Shown here in pieces: positions 55,769 to 64,000 of a DNA stretch of 64,000 bases (positions within the stretch are counted from its first letter, which is position 1; the number at the start of each line of letters is the position of its first letter). The notes beneath the pieces were generated by a model. The model was not told the origin of the DNA, did no database searches, and worked only from the letters and a program-made list of their open reading frames with translations. The DNA lies in the NCBI GenBank assembly GCA_943787375.1, contig CALSME010000004.1, positions 214,016-278,015 on the forward strand, read 5' to 3'. Source of the stretch: an uncultured Polaribacter sp. (GTDB lineage Bacteria > Bacteroidota > Bacteroidia > Flavobacteriales > Flavobacteriaceae). The position numbers were made by a program, and so were the translations under genes.

Positions 55769-57733
55769 CTATCGTCTTCGCTTGGGTGCTCTGCTTACTT
55801 TCTTTTTACGTTTGTTGAAAGGAACCGGTACGGCATCATCAAAGGTGTTTTTTGCTTGTTTTGCCTGTTTGTTCTTTTTCCAAGAATTGTTTTCGGGCAA
55901 TAAGCGTTGTAACAAATCTTGCCTTCCTACTTTATTCAACGTTTTTTTAATCCAATCTTTGTTTTCTTTCTTGTACCAAAAGAAAAACTTGTGCTGATCT
56001 TCTTTCTCCTTTTTTGTTTTCGGTGTTTTTGTAGGTTTTAAAGTATAGGGATGGTAACCTGAATAATAAATAACCGTGGCTACTGTCATTGGCGTCGGTG
56101 TAAAACCTTGCACTTGTTCTAACTGAAAGCCCATATCTTTGGTTTCTGCCGCTAAATTGGCCATGTCCTCTACTTCACTTGCCGGATGGCTAGAAATAAA
56201 ATAAGGAATCAATTGTAAATTTAATTTTTTCTTGATATTGATTTTATCGAAACGCTCTTTAAACTTATGGAAATAGGTAAACGAAGGCTTTCGCATTAGC
56301 TTTAAAACCGGATCTGACGTGTGTTCTGGGGCTACTTTTAAACGTCCTGAAACGTGTTTGGTCATTACCTCTTCTGTATAGGCATCCAACTCTTTTGGAT
56401 CTGCATTTTTATTGAATTCTGGTACCAACATATCATGGCGAATTCCACTTCCAATAAACGATTTTTTAATCTTTGGATGCTTGTCTACTGCTTGATACAA
56501 GTCGGTTAATGGTTTGTGTGAGGTATCTAAATTGGAACAAATTACTGGAGAAATACAACTCGGCGCGACACATTTATCACAAATAGATTGTACTTTCCCT
56601 TTCATCTGATACATGTTTGCCGAAGGGCCTCCAATATCTGACAAATAGCCTTTAAAATCGGGCATATTTGCTACTTTGTCTACTTCTTTCAATACCGATT
56701 CTTGACTTCTACTAGCAATAAACTTTCCTTGGTGTGCAGAAATAGTACAAAAGCTACACCCACCAAAACACCCTCGGTGAATATTTATTGAAAATTTGAT
56801 CATTTCAAAGGCCGGTATCGGTCCTCGTTTGTTGTATTTCGGGTGAGGCAAACGCGTAAAAGGCAAATCGAAAGAACCATCAATTTCCTTCTCTGTCATG
56901 GTTGGAAAAGGTGGATTAATCACCAAGGTTCTTCCTTCCACTTCTTGTAAAATTCGGCGTGCTTTTAATTTATTGGATTCTTGTTCTATCACTTTAAAGT
57001 TAGAGGCGAAGGTCTTTTTATCTGCCAAACAAGCTGTATGCGAGTTGATAGTCACATCTTCCCAATCATTTACAACAGGAATTTTCTCTTCGTTCTGGTT
57101 GATTAATACGGCAGTTTGCTTGATGTTTTTTAAACTTGAAAAAGGCACCCCTTTTTGAAGCAATGAAACAATTTCACGCAATGGCTGTTCGCCCATTCCA
57201 TAGACCAACATGTCTGCTTTGGAAGTTTCTAAAATGGTTGGTAAGAGTTTGTCTGACCAATAGTCGTAATGTGTTACACGTCTTAATGATGCTTCTATTC
57301 CTCCAATTAAAACGGGAACATCTGGGAATTTTTCTTTTAATATTTTGGAATATACAGAGGTTGCATAATCTGGTCGGAACCCTTTGTCACCATTGGGTGT
57401 ATAGGCATCTTTGTCTCTTCGTTTTTTACTTGCAGTATAATTACTCACCATGGGATCCATACATCCACCAGTAGCACCAAAAAACAAACGGGGTTTTCCT
57501 AATTTTTCAAAATCTTGCAAATTATCATTCACACTAGGCTGTGGTACAATCGCAACACGCAAACCATAGCTTTCTAGGATACGCCCAATAACGGCAGGCC
57601 CAAAAGAAGGGTGATCTACATAGGCATCTCCACTAAAGAGAATTACATCCAATGCTGTCCAACCACGAAGCTTTACTTCTTTATTTGTTGTTGGTAACCA
57701 ATCGGTTAGTTGTAATTTCTTTGTTTGCTCCAT
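55769..57733 (-). CDS. ygiQ: YgiQ family radical SAM protein
   Basis: A 654-residue protein. An N-terminal YgiQ-specific domain (about 1-290; SGDAYVDHPSFGPAVIGRILE, LIGGIEASLRRVTHYDYW) precedes the radical SAM core with HRGCFGGCSFC (the three Cys of the iron-sulfur cluster, about residues 326-333) and FKGYLSDIGGPSANMY. The C-terminal part has VAPEHTSDPVLKLMRKPS, YFISSHPAS and a basic tail (KRKKKVSRAPKRRR). The reaction of YgiQ is not established. It is convergent with sigZ, 24 bases apart. Confidence 0.93.
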   Translation of the reverse strand: MEQTKKLQLTDWLPTTNKEVKLRGWTALDVILFSGDAYVDHPSFGPAVIGRILESYGLRVAIVPQPSVNDNLQDFEKLGKPRLFFGATGGCMDPMVSNYTASKKRRDKDAYTPNGDKGFRPDYATSVYSKILKEKFPDVPVLIGGIEASLRRVTHYDYWSDKLLPTILETSKADMLVYGMGEQPLREIVSLLQKGVPFSSLKNIKQTAVLINQNEEKIPVVNDWEDVTINSHTACLADKKTFASNFKVIEQESNKLKARRILQEVEGRTLVINPPFPTMTEKEIDGSFDLPFTRLPHPKYNKRGPIPAFEMIKFSINIHRGCFGGCSFCTISAHQGKFIASRSQESVLKEVDKVANMPDFKGYLSDIGGPSANMYQMKGKVQSICDKCVAPSCISPVICSNLDTSHKPLTDLYQAVDKHPKIKKSFIGSGIRHDMLVPEFNKNADPKELDAYTEEVMTKHVSGRLKVAPEHTSDPVLKLMRKPSFTYFHKFKERFDKINIKKKLNLQLIPYFISSHPASEVEDMANLAAETKDMGFQLEQVQGFTPTPMTVATVIYYSGYHPYTLKPTKTPKTKKEKEDQHKFFFWYKKENKDWIKKTLNKVGRQDLLQRLLPENNSWKKNKQAKQAKNTFDDAVPVPFNKRKKKVSRAPKRRR

Positions 57734-57948
57734 ATTTGCAAAAATAGGGAGAAATTAAACAAGTCTAAACTGTTTGTGTACTTTTTATGAAGAATAAAAT
57801 AGTCATGCGTTATAGATTGAAATAGAGTCCCCTATATTCTTTAAAAAAGTCCTAAAAAAGAGAAGAAAATTCTAAAATTATTTAAACCCTTCTTTTTTTT
57901 AGTAACTCTTTTTTGTTTTGTAATTTTAGCAAAATAAAACGTCCCAAC

Positions 57949-59850
57949 ATGAAAAAAAATTCCTTCCTTACCCTTTTCAGTATTCTTCTTTTGATATCTT
58001 GTAATACGAAAACTGAAGACACCTATGTAGCAGATCATTACAACAAACAAGAAGTAACGATTGCCATGCGAGACGGTATAAAACTGCACACGACTATTTA
58101 TTCTCCGAAAGATACTTCCAAAACATATCCTATTTTATTGCAACGAACGCCTTATAGCGCTAGCCCTTATGGAGCAGGAAAGATGAAAACAAAAATTAGT
58201 CCGAATGTACACCTAATGAAAGAGGGAAACATTGTGGTTTACCAAGATGTTCGTGGACGTTGGATGAGTGAAGGAGTATACGACAACATGCGGGCCTACC
58301 TTCCAAATAAAAAAGAAAACGAATCGGATGAGGCTTCTGATACCTATGATACGATTGATTGGTTGGTGAAAAATATTGAAAACAATAATGGAAACGTGGG
58401 TACTTGGGGAATTTCATATCCTGGACACTATGCAACCGTTTCTACAATTGATGCGCATCCTGCCCTAAAAGCGGCTTCACCACAAGCATGTATTGGTGAT
58501 TTTTTCTTTGATGACTTCCATCACAATGGTGCTTTTTTATTGAGCTATTTCAAAGCCATTTCGTTGTTTGGAACTTATAAAGATACCCCAACTGATAAAG
58601 CATGGTATTCTTTCCCTAAGATGAATTCAAATGATCAATATCAATTTTTTCTTGATAAAGGACCTTTGAAAAACCTAAATGAATATTTTCAATATGAAAA
58701 ATTAGATGTCCAAACTGCTTCCACGAAAGCAGCAATAGATGATTTTTTCTGGAAGGAAATTACAGAACACCCAAATTATGATTCTGTATGGCAAAGCAAA
58801 GGAATCATTCAACATTTAGACAAAGTACCCGCTTCTGTTGCGACAATGATTGTTGGTGGTTGGTTTGATGCTGAAGATTTGTACGGTCCTTTAGAAACCT
58901 ATAAAGCCATCGAAAAAAATGGGGTTGGCAATTATAACACGCTAGTTTTTGGCCCTTGGGATCATGGAAAATGGGCAAAAGATGTCGTAAAAAATACGGT
59001 AGGTAATTATTATTTTGGCGATTCTATTTCGTTGAAATTTCAAAAGGAAATCGAAACCAATTTCTTCAATCACTTCTTAAAAGGAAAAGGAGATCAAAAG
59101 AGCGGTTTGCCGGAAGCATACGTTTTTGATTCTGGAAAAAAAGAATGGAAAAGTTATGATACTTGGCCACCTAACAATGTGGTAAAAGAAGACTGGTTTT
59201 TATCCGAAAATCAAACCTTAACTTCAGCAAAAGAAACAACAAACGGCATACAATTCATTAGTGACATTAAAAATCCTGTTCCCTATTCTGAAGATATTAA
59301 AACGGTTTTCACACCAAGAAAATACATGACGGATGACCAAAGATTTGCGGGACGAAGACCGGATGTTTTGGTTTTTGAAACAGCAATTTTAACGGAAGAT
59401 CTTACCCTAGCGGGCGATATTTTAGCAAAATTAAAAGTAGCCACCACAGGTACAGCTGCCGATTGGATTGTAAAGGTAATTGATGTACATCCAACAGACA
59501 CAGAAGAGAATAACAAAGACTTACAGAACCATTTAAAAATGAGCAATTATCATTTAATGGTTCGAAGTGAAGTATTGCGTGGCCGTTTTAGAAATAGCTT
59601 CGAGAATCCAGAACCGTTTGTAGCCAACAAAAAGACGGACGTAAACATTCAATTGCAAGATGTATTTCATACCTTTAAAAAAGGACATAAATTGCAGGTT
59701 CAGGTGCAGAGTACTTGGTTTCCTTTAATTGATTTGAATCCGCAAACCTATGTAGACAATATCTTTAAAGCATCGGAAGATGATTTTAAAACCCAAACAC
59801 ATACTGTTTTCACGGATTCGAGTATTGAATTTTCTGTGTTGAAAAATTAA
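57949..59850 (+). CDS. CocE/NonD family hydrolase, lipoprotein
   Basis: A 633-residue protein; the ATG at 57949 gives a signal with lipobox LISC (Cys18). The alpha/beta hydrolase core has the nucleophile elbow GTWGISYPG (Ser156), VYQDVRGRWMSEG, and GGWFDAEDLYGPLE and FGPWDHGKW as the likely Asp and His regions. The C-terminal domain (about 400-630; LAKLKVATTGTAADWIVKVIDVHP, FHTFKKGHKLQVQVQSTWFP) is the jelly-roll typical of X-Pro dipeptidyl-peptidase/CocE enzymes. It probably hydrolyses esters or amides (such as acylated peptides) in the periplasm. The next gene starts four bases behind. Confidence 0.92.
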   Translation: MKKNSFLTLFSILLLISCNTKTEDTYVADHYNKQEVTIAMRDGIKLHTTIYSPKDTSKTYPILLQRTPYSASPYGAGKMKTKISPNVHLMKEGNIVVYQDVRGRWMSEGVYDNMRAYLPNKKENESDEASDTYDTIDWLVKNIENNNGNVGTWGISYPGHYATVSTIDAHPALKAASPQACIGDFFFDDFHHNGAFLLSYFKAISLFGTYKDTPTDKAWYSFPKMNSNDQYQFFLDKGPLKNLNEYFQYEKLDVQTASTKAAIDDFFWKEITEHPNYDSVWQSKGIIQHLDKVPASVATMIVGGWFDAEDLYGPLETYKAIEKNGVGNYNTLVFGPWDHGKWAKDVVKNTVGNYYFGDSISLKFQKEIETNFFNHFLKGKGDQKSGLPEAYVFDSGKKEWKSYDTWPPNNVVKEDWFLSENQTLTSAKETTNGIQFISDIKNPVPYSEDIKTVFTPRKYMTDDQRFAGRRPDVLVFETAILTEDLTLAGDILAKLKVATTGTAADWIVKVIDVHPTDTEENNKDLQNHLKMSNYHLMVRSEVLRGRFRNSFENPEPFVANKKTDVNIQLQDVFHTFKKGHKLQVQVQSTWFPLIDLNPQTYVDNIFKASEDDFKTQTHTVFTDSSIEFSVLKN

Positions 59851-59854
59851 AAAA

Positions 59855-60310
59855 ATGACTTCTACAGAAATTACACTGTTACTAAACAGTGATCTTGAAA
59901 AAGTCATCAGAATTGGCGAAATTATTGGAAAGAAAATTCCTGAAAGGGATGAATTCTCAGGTCTAAACGACTACGAGAAAACGTTTATATATATTGATAT
60001 TTTTGAGAATCATACTACAAGTGGTGGTTTCGAAGAATTTTTCTGGAATTCTTCGGGGCAGTTTTCTCATGAAATATTAGCCGCCTATGAAGCAATTGGC
60101 GCCAATAAAACAGCCACCTTAATTTACAATGCTTTTAAAGAATTCGGCGAAATCCCAATCCCCAAAGACCATGCCTTCAGAAAAAAGATTCTTATCGATT
60201 TAAACTCTGTTTCATGGGATACTTTAGACCATGAATTTTACAAAAGTAAAGAGGATATTGTGTCGTTAATTTTAAGTTTTGTGGCTAAAAACATCGGTTA
60301 TTTTGATTGA
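59855..60310 (+). CDS. DUF4375-like (DMP19) protein
   Basis: A 151-residue cytosolic protein with TSGGFEEFFWNSSGQFSHEILAAYEAIGA, the recognisable DMP19/DUF4375 core (NGGF.QFF.N pattern; here the Asn is Ser). No signal or membrane segment. It starts four bases after the hydrolase gene. Its 3' end overlaps the convergent MFS gene by 13 bases. Function unknown. Confidence 0.75.
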   Translation: MTSTEITLLLNSDLEKVIRIGEIIGKKIPERDEFSGLNDYEKTFIYIDIFENHTTSGGFEEFFWNSSGQFSHEILAAYEAIGANKTATLIYNAFKEFGEIPIPKDHAFRKKILIDLNSVSWDTLDHEFYKSKEDIVSLILSFVAKNIGYFD

Positions 60311-61515
60311 TTTAGTTGCTCTTTTTTTAAAACTCGAAGCAAAATCAGCAGCATAAAAACCCCAAACAAAGCAAATAACACCATACAATTCCAAGTGAAT
60401 TCGAAACCATATTTCGCAACCATTTGCATGCCCGAATTGTGGCTAAAAATATGCGCTAGTGAAAACGAAATACTGTACAAAGCCATATATTCTCCTTGGT
60501 TCCCTTTTTTAGCTCTCGCTACTGCAAAGGAATTTGAAAAAGGAAAAGCAATCATTTCTCCAACCGACATTAATAAGATTCCTACTAACAGAATTCCAAC
60601 CCAAACACTCAAATTTAAAACAAGATAGCTCATCGCTAGAAGAAAGAGTCCGAGCGCAATAAGTTTCACTTTTGAATTTTTAGGTTTGTCTAACCATTGA
60701 ATCAGTGGCATTTCGAAAATAAAAATAAAAAGACCACTACTTCCCATAAGTAAACCAATCTGAAATTCTGATAATAGTCGAACATCTTTGTAGTATAAGG
60801 GTACGGTAGAAAAGTATTGTAAAAACACAAATCCAAAAATAAACATAGCAACAAAAAACACCCAAAATGCTTTGTCTTTATATACGGAAACTGGATTTTG
60901 AACTTTTACTTCGTCTAAAATCTTCGCTTTTTTGGGATGCAATACATTTAGCAATAAAACAGCTGCCAATATACAGGTTACTCCGTCAATCCAAAACAAT
61001 CCTTGATAACCAACACTTACAATGATAAGTCCTCCGATTGCCGGACCTAAAGAAAAACCTAAATTAATTGCCAAACGAATTAATGTGACTGAACGTGTTT
61101 TATTTTCTGCTTTGCTATAGGCACTCAGAGCTACAAACATAGCGGGTCTAAAAGCATCTGCTACCAACATCACCGAAAAAATACCGATGCAAAATTGATA
61201 GAATGTAGCTGCAAATTGTAAGCCTACAAACAGAATTCCTGTTCCTATCAAACTCACCAACATTACTTTGTAATAACCAATCTTGTCGGTTAATTTTCCA
61301 CCAAGCCAAGTCCCTACAACAGAACCTAAGCCAAAGAAAGACATGATCCATCCAACATCTGTTAAGGTAAAGTTTAGGCTTTTTGTAAGGTATAAAGACA
61401 AGAAAGGAATGACCATGGTTCCGGCACGGTTAATCAATGTGATTAATGACAACCACCAAACTTCTCGAGAAAGTCCTCTAAAAGTGTTGATATACTTGCT
61501 AAATAATGTATGCAT
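60298..61515 (-). CDS. Major facilitator superfamily transporter
   Basis: A 405-residue protein with 12 helices; the ATG at 61515 is preferred, since a start at 61557 would put the leader hairpin into coding sequence. The MFS signature between helices 2 and 3 is present (GTWLGGKLTDKIGYYKVM), and helix 5 has NLGFSLGPAIGGLI. This fits the drug-proton antiporter-like DHA group. Substrate unknown. The 5' leader carries a terminator-like hairpin at 61532-61569. Confidence 0.87.
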   Translation of the reverse strand: MHTLFSKYINTFRGLSREVWWLSLITLINRAGTMVIPFLSLYLTKSLNFTLTDVGWIMSFFGLGSVVGTWLGGKLTDKIGYYKVMLVSLIGTGILFVGLQFAATFYQFCIGIFSVMLVADAFRPAMFVALSAYSKAENKTRSVTLIRLAINLGFSLGPAIGGLIIVSVGYQGLFWIDGVTCILAAVLLLNVLHPKKAKILDEVKVQNPVSVYKDKAFWVFFVAMFIFGFVFLQYFSTVPLYYKDVRLLSEFQIGLLMGSSGLFIFIFEMPLIQWLDKPKNSKVKLIALGLFLLAMSYLVLNLSVWVGILLVGILLMSVGEMIAFPFSNSFAVARAKKGNQGEYMALYSISFSLAHIFSHNSGMQMVAKYGFEFTWNCMVLFALFGVFMLLILLRVLKKEQLNQSK

Positions 61516-61531
61516 CTTTTTTGGTTTGTTA

Positions 61532-61569
61532 TAAAAAATAAAAAAGTCCAACTTCATTGTCGGACTTTT
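61532..61569 (-). promoter_or_regulatory. Hairpin in the leader of the MFS gene (possible attenuator)
   Basis: On the minus strand AAAAGTCCGAC pairs with GTTGGACTTTT (one mismatch pair) around a short loop, then comes ATTTTTT. It lies 17 bases before the MFS start codon. It looks like an intrinsic terminator placed in the 5' leader, so it could attenuate the transporter. It may instead just end a plus-strand transcript, since T residues flank both sides. Confidence 0.5.
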
Positions 61570-61780
61570 AAATTGTTAGATTTTATATGGATCCCATCAA
61601 AACAAATAAATAGACCGAATTTCTCGTAATGAACGCGATAACTTATTATTATATCTAATGCCTTTTTTCATTTTAATTGCTTACTATATGTTATAAAAAT
61701 ACATATTTATTTGATATAAATATGTGAATTATTTTCTTTCTTGTACTTTAGAGCAGAAATGATGAAAACATCAAATAATC

Positions 61781-63058
61781 ATGAAAAAAAAATTCAAAAA
61801 AAGAGTGTTTCTTTCAATACTCCTTTTACTCGCAATGTATATTGCAAATATCTTTATTAGTACTGGTTTTTTTAGAACGATTGAAAATACTTTTGATGGC
61901 AGCATCTTACACGAAATAAAATTATCTGGTGCAGAAGACATTACCATTAGTCAAACCGATCATTTTGCAATTGTCTCTGCGACCGCAAGAAAAAAAATTC
62001 CAACGATACAACAAGAAAATGGCGGACTTTATTTTTTAGACCTAACCAACAAAAACTACCAACCAATAGTACTTACAGAAAACTTTAAAAAGCCTTTTGC
62101 GCCTCACGGAATTTCTATCTACAAGAAAGATAGTAGTTATACGGTTGCAGCCATCAACCATACCAAGGAAGGTGAGTTTATTGAAATTTTTGAATTGATT
62201 GGTCAAGAATTAACACATCAAAAAACATTGAAAAACGAACGAATCTTTAGTCCGAATGACCTTGTCCTTTTAGATGAAAATCGTTTTTACTTCACCAATG
62301 ACCATAAATATAAAGAAGGGATTCTTCGCTTAGCTGAAGACTATTTAGGATTGGCAGTTTCAAATGTGGTGTATTTTGATGGGAAAAATTATAGCGAAGT
62401 TGCAGATGGAATTGCGTATGCTAACGGAATTAATTATGATGTAAAAAGAAAGTTGCTATTTGTGGCATCTCCTAGAGATTTTTTAATGAAAGTATATCAA
62501 AAAAATGAAGACCATACGTTAACTTTCATTGAAAACATCGACTGTAAAACAGGTGTTGATAATATTGAATTTGACACGGAGAACACCCTATGGATTGGCG
62601 CACATCCAAGTCTGTTAGATTTTAGTGCCTACGCAAAGGGAGATAGAGCTATTGCTCCCTCGGAAATCATAAAAATCAATTATATTGAAAAAGGAGAGTA
62701 CAGTATCGAGCAAATGTACATGGAAGATGGGGCTACAATGGCTGCAGCTACGGTAGCAGCTCCTTATGGAAATCTTATTTTGGCAGGAAATGTAATGGAT
62801 GCGCAATTTTTAATTCTTAAAAGCAATAAATTACTGAGTAAAAAACTACCTTTTTTAGAAAAGAAAATGAAACCCCATCATGAAAATAATATCTTGTATC
62901 TTTTAGATGGAAAAGAAATCGCTCCCGAAGATTTAAATGAGATTCCTCCTGCAGAGATAAAATCTGTTGCTGTCTTTAAAGGAACAGAAGAGGTTTCAAA
63001 ATATACTGACAAAAAGTACGATGGGGTCATTCTCATCGAAATAAAAAAAGAAAACTAA
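61781..63058 (+). CDS. Arylesterase/SMP-30-like beta-propeller protein with TonB-plug-like C-terminal module
   Basis: A 425-residue protein anchored by one N-terminal helix (about 8-30). The beta-propeller (about 40-365) has paraoxonase/strictosidine-synthase-like segments: PHGISIY, FSPNDLVLLDENRFYFTNDH, GIAYANGINYD, CKTGVDNIEFD, and APYGNLILAGNV. These include Asn/Asp residues that bind calcium in paraoxonase. The last about 50 residues (LLDGKEIAPEDLNEIPP, VAVFKGTEEV, KKYDGVILIEIKKEN) look like the short plug-type module of TonB-dependent receptors, an unusual addition. It probably hydrolyses lactones or esters in the periplasm. The stop overlaps the next gene's start by one base. Confidence 0.85.
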   Translation: MKKKFKKRVFLSILLLLAMYIANIFISTGFFRTIENTFDGSILHEIKLSGAEDITISQTDHFAIVSATARKKIPTIQQENGGLYFLDLTNKNYQPIVLTENFKKPFAPHGISIYKKDSSYTVAAINHTKEGEFIEIFELIGQELTHQKTLKNERIFSPNDLVLLDENRFYFTNDHKYKEGILRLAEDYLGLAVSNVVYFDGKNYSEVADGIAYANGINYDVKRKLLFVASPRDFLMKVYQKNEDHTLTFIENIDCKTGVDNIEFDTENTLWIGAHPSLLDFSAYAKGDRAIAPSEIIKINYIEKGEYSIEQMYMEDGATMAAATVAAPYGNLILAGNVMDAQFLILKSNKLLSKKLPFLEKKMKPHHENNILYLLDGKEIAPEDLNEIPPAEIKSVAVFKGTEEVSKYTDKKYDGVILIEIKKEN

Positions 63059-63672
63059 TGCGAAAAATTATCTCCTTAATTACCCTGATTTTACTAGTAT
63101 CAGCATGTAATTCTCAAAGAAAAAAAACCTTGATTGGTGATACAGAATACCAACAAAAACTAAATGAAAGTTATAAAGACGGCTCTAAGTCACCTTTGAA
63201 AAAGAAGGATTTAAAAAACTTTAAAGGCCTCGAATTTTACCCTGTAGATACTGCTTTTATTGTAACGGCTTCCTTGACAAAAACAAAGCATGCTGCAACC
63301 TTTGAGATGGCGACAACGACAGACAGAAAACCTTTGTACAAAGAATATGGTATTTTAACTTTTACCTTAAAAGGAATCGATTGTTCGTTAACGGTTTACC
63401 AAAGTCAAGATGATCTCCGGGATGAAAAATACAAAGATTTCCTCTTTTTACCATTTACAGATTATTCATCTGGAAACGGTTCTTATGCGGGGGGGCGCTA
63501 CATGGACTTAATGACTACGGACGAAAAACCTGATGGAACGATTGTCTTAAATTTCAACAACACGTACAATCCGTATTGTGCTTATAACGAAAAGTATTCT
63601 TGCCCATTAACACCGAGACAAAATCATTTACCCCTGGTTGTAAAAGCTGGAATTAAAGTTTTTAAGAAATAG
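63058..63672 (+). CDS. DUF1684 lipoprotein
   Basis: A 204-residue lipoprotein with lipobox VSAC (Cys17). The DUF1684 pattern is clear: LKNFKGLEFYPVDTAFIVTA, YGILTFTLKGIDCSLTVYQS, FLFLPFTDYSSGNGSYAGGRY and FNNTYNPYCAYNEKYSCPLTP, with the paired Cys near the end. The function of DUF1684 is unknown. Its start codon overlaps the preceding stop (TAATG), so both proteins are made together and may work together in the periplasm. Confidence 0.9.
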   Translation: MRKIISLITLILLVSACNSQRKKTLIGDTEYQQKLNESYKDGSKSPLKKKDLKNFKGLEFYPVDTAFIVTASLTKTKHAATFEMATTTDRKPLYKEYGILTFTLKGIDCSLTVYQSQDDLRDEKYKDFLFLPFTDYSSGNGSYAGGRYMDLMTTDEKPDGTIVLNFNNTYNPYCAYNEKYSCPLTPRQNHLPLVVKAGIKVFKK

Positions 63673-63712
63673 CAATCTTAAGATCAGATTCTTTTTACGA
63701 AACGGTTAACGG

Positions 63713-64000
63713 TTATGAATCGATAGAAATTTCACTTAACAAGTCGAATTCTATTGCTTTTTTTAAAGTATCCAAATGTGGTTTCCTAACTTTTAACTTT
63801 GTTGCGGCGTGCGCTTTCTTATTTAATTTAGAAGACATTTCTGCTACTTTTACAGCGGTTTCCATCAATTGTGATTCTGGGACAATACGATCTAAAAAAC
63901 CTGCAGCTATAGCCTGTTTCGAATTAAATATTTCCGCATTGTTCACGCTTCTATTTAAATACACTTCTGATAACCGAGATTTTGCAATTGCAATTCCAGC
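63713..64000 (-). CDS. Enoyl-CoA hydratase/isomerase family protein, C-terminal part
   Basis: The frame is open to the right edge of the window, so only the last 95 codons are seen. The visible part has AIAKSRLSEVYLNRSVNNAE, then SKQAIAAGFLDRIVPESQL, the typical crotonase C-terminal pattern (A.. .G.VD.VV), and a helical ending. Members hydrate enoyl-CoA in beta-oxidation or related steps. The active-site Glu residues lie partly outside, so the exact reaction cannot be told. Confidence 0.85.
   Translation of the reverse strand, partial: AGIAIAKSRLSEVYLNRSVNNAEIFNSKQAIAAGFLDRIVPESQLMETAVKVAEMSSKLNKKAHAATKLKVRKPHLDTLKKAIEFDLLSEISIDS

Noticed and set aside
57136..57474. 112-residue frame opposite ygiQ
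   Set aside because: Shadow frame of a well-conserved gene on the other strand.

Overview
The window reads as ordinary chromosome of a Bacteroidota bacterium, most likely a marine Flavobacteriaceae member. Signs of this are the AT-rich DNA, promoter -7 elements of the Bacteroidetes TAnnTTTG type, a glycoside hydrolase family 16 enzyme with a type IX secretion C-terminal tail, a type III glutamine synthetase, IcmF, YfhO, WbqC, DUF4834 and DUF5522 proteins, and many lipoproteins. No phage, insertion sequence, CRISPR array or rRNA operon was seen.

Layout. 1-1050: 3' end of signal peptidase I and a WbqC-like gene. 1391-2378: a Crp/Fnr regulator and a small membrane protein. 2369-10131 (minus strand): surface polysaccharide operon with flippase, UDP-GlcNAc 2-epimerase, two glycosyltransferases, a frameshifted YfhO and a DUF4834 protein. 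10315-13439: envelope protein, GNAT-like protein, RsmE. 13528-20172: an unusual secreted-protein locus with an outer-membrane barrel, four near-identical tandem lipoproteins, and a large lipase-like secreted protein broken at an A9 tract. Three copies of one composite promoter element (direct repeats, a 36-bp inverted repeat and a -7 box at fixed spacing) serve this locus, which is followed by a membrane-bound AraC-type regulator. 21507-24167: DUF4159 protein, bile acid/sodium symporter family protein, PlsC-like acyltransferase. 24198-34606: GH3/serine-hydrolase fusion, exonuclease, PurM, divergent type III and type II glutamine synthetases, Ca/Na antiporter.

34835-40836: two small conserved genes, tRNA-Arg(ACG), then a very AT-rich accessory island. 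The island encodes a membrane protein, a 56-residue double-glycine-leader peptide (bacteriocin-like), two paralogous secreted carboxypeptidase-regulatory-domain proteins, and a C39-peptidase ABC exporter. A decayed second copy of the exporter's 5' end lies between the two paralogs. The island therefore went through a tandem duplication followed by loss of one exporter.

40905-64000: housekeeping genes (ClpS, PrmA, TpiA, PyrF, a thioredoxin-like lipoprotein, a DppB-type permease), a secreted GH16 laminarinase-like enzyme, DUF5522 and DUF4136 proteins, urocanate hydratase, IcmF, a metallothionein-like 35-residue peptide directly upstream of a SigZ-type sigma factor with a cysteine-rich tail, a YgiQ radical SAM protein, a CocE-type hydrolase, a DUF4375-like protein, an MFS transporter, an arylesterase-like propeller with a TonB-plug-like tail, a DUF1684 lipoprotein, and the 3' part of an enoyl-CoA hydratase gene.

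The least ordinary parts are the double-glycine peptide island (35.7-40.8 kb), the repeated composite promoter with its lipoprotein family (13.5-20.1 kb), and the metallothionein/SigZ pair (55.06-55.74 kb). Domain assignments come from recognising motifs by eye; no database search was run.
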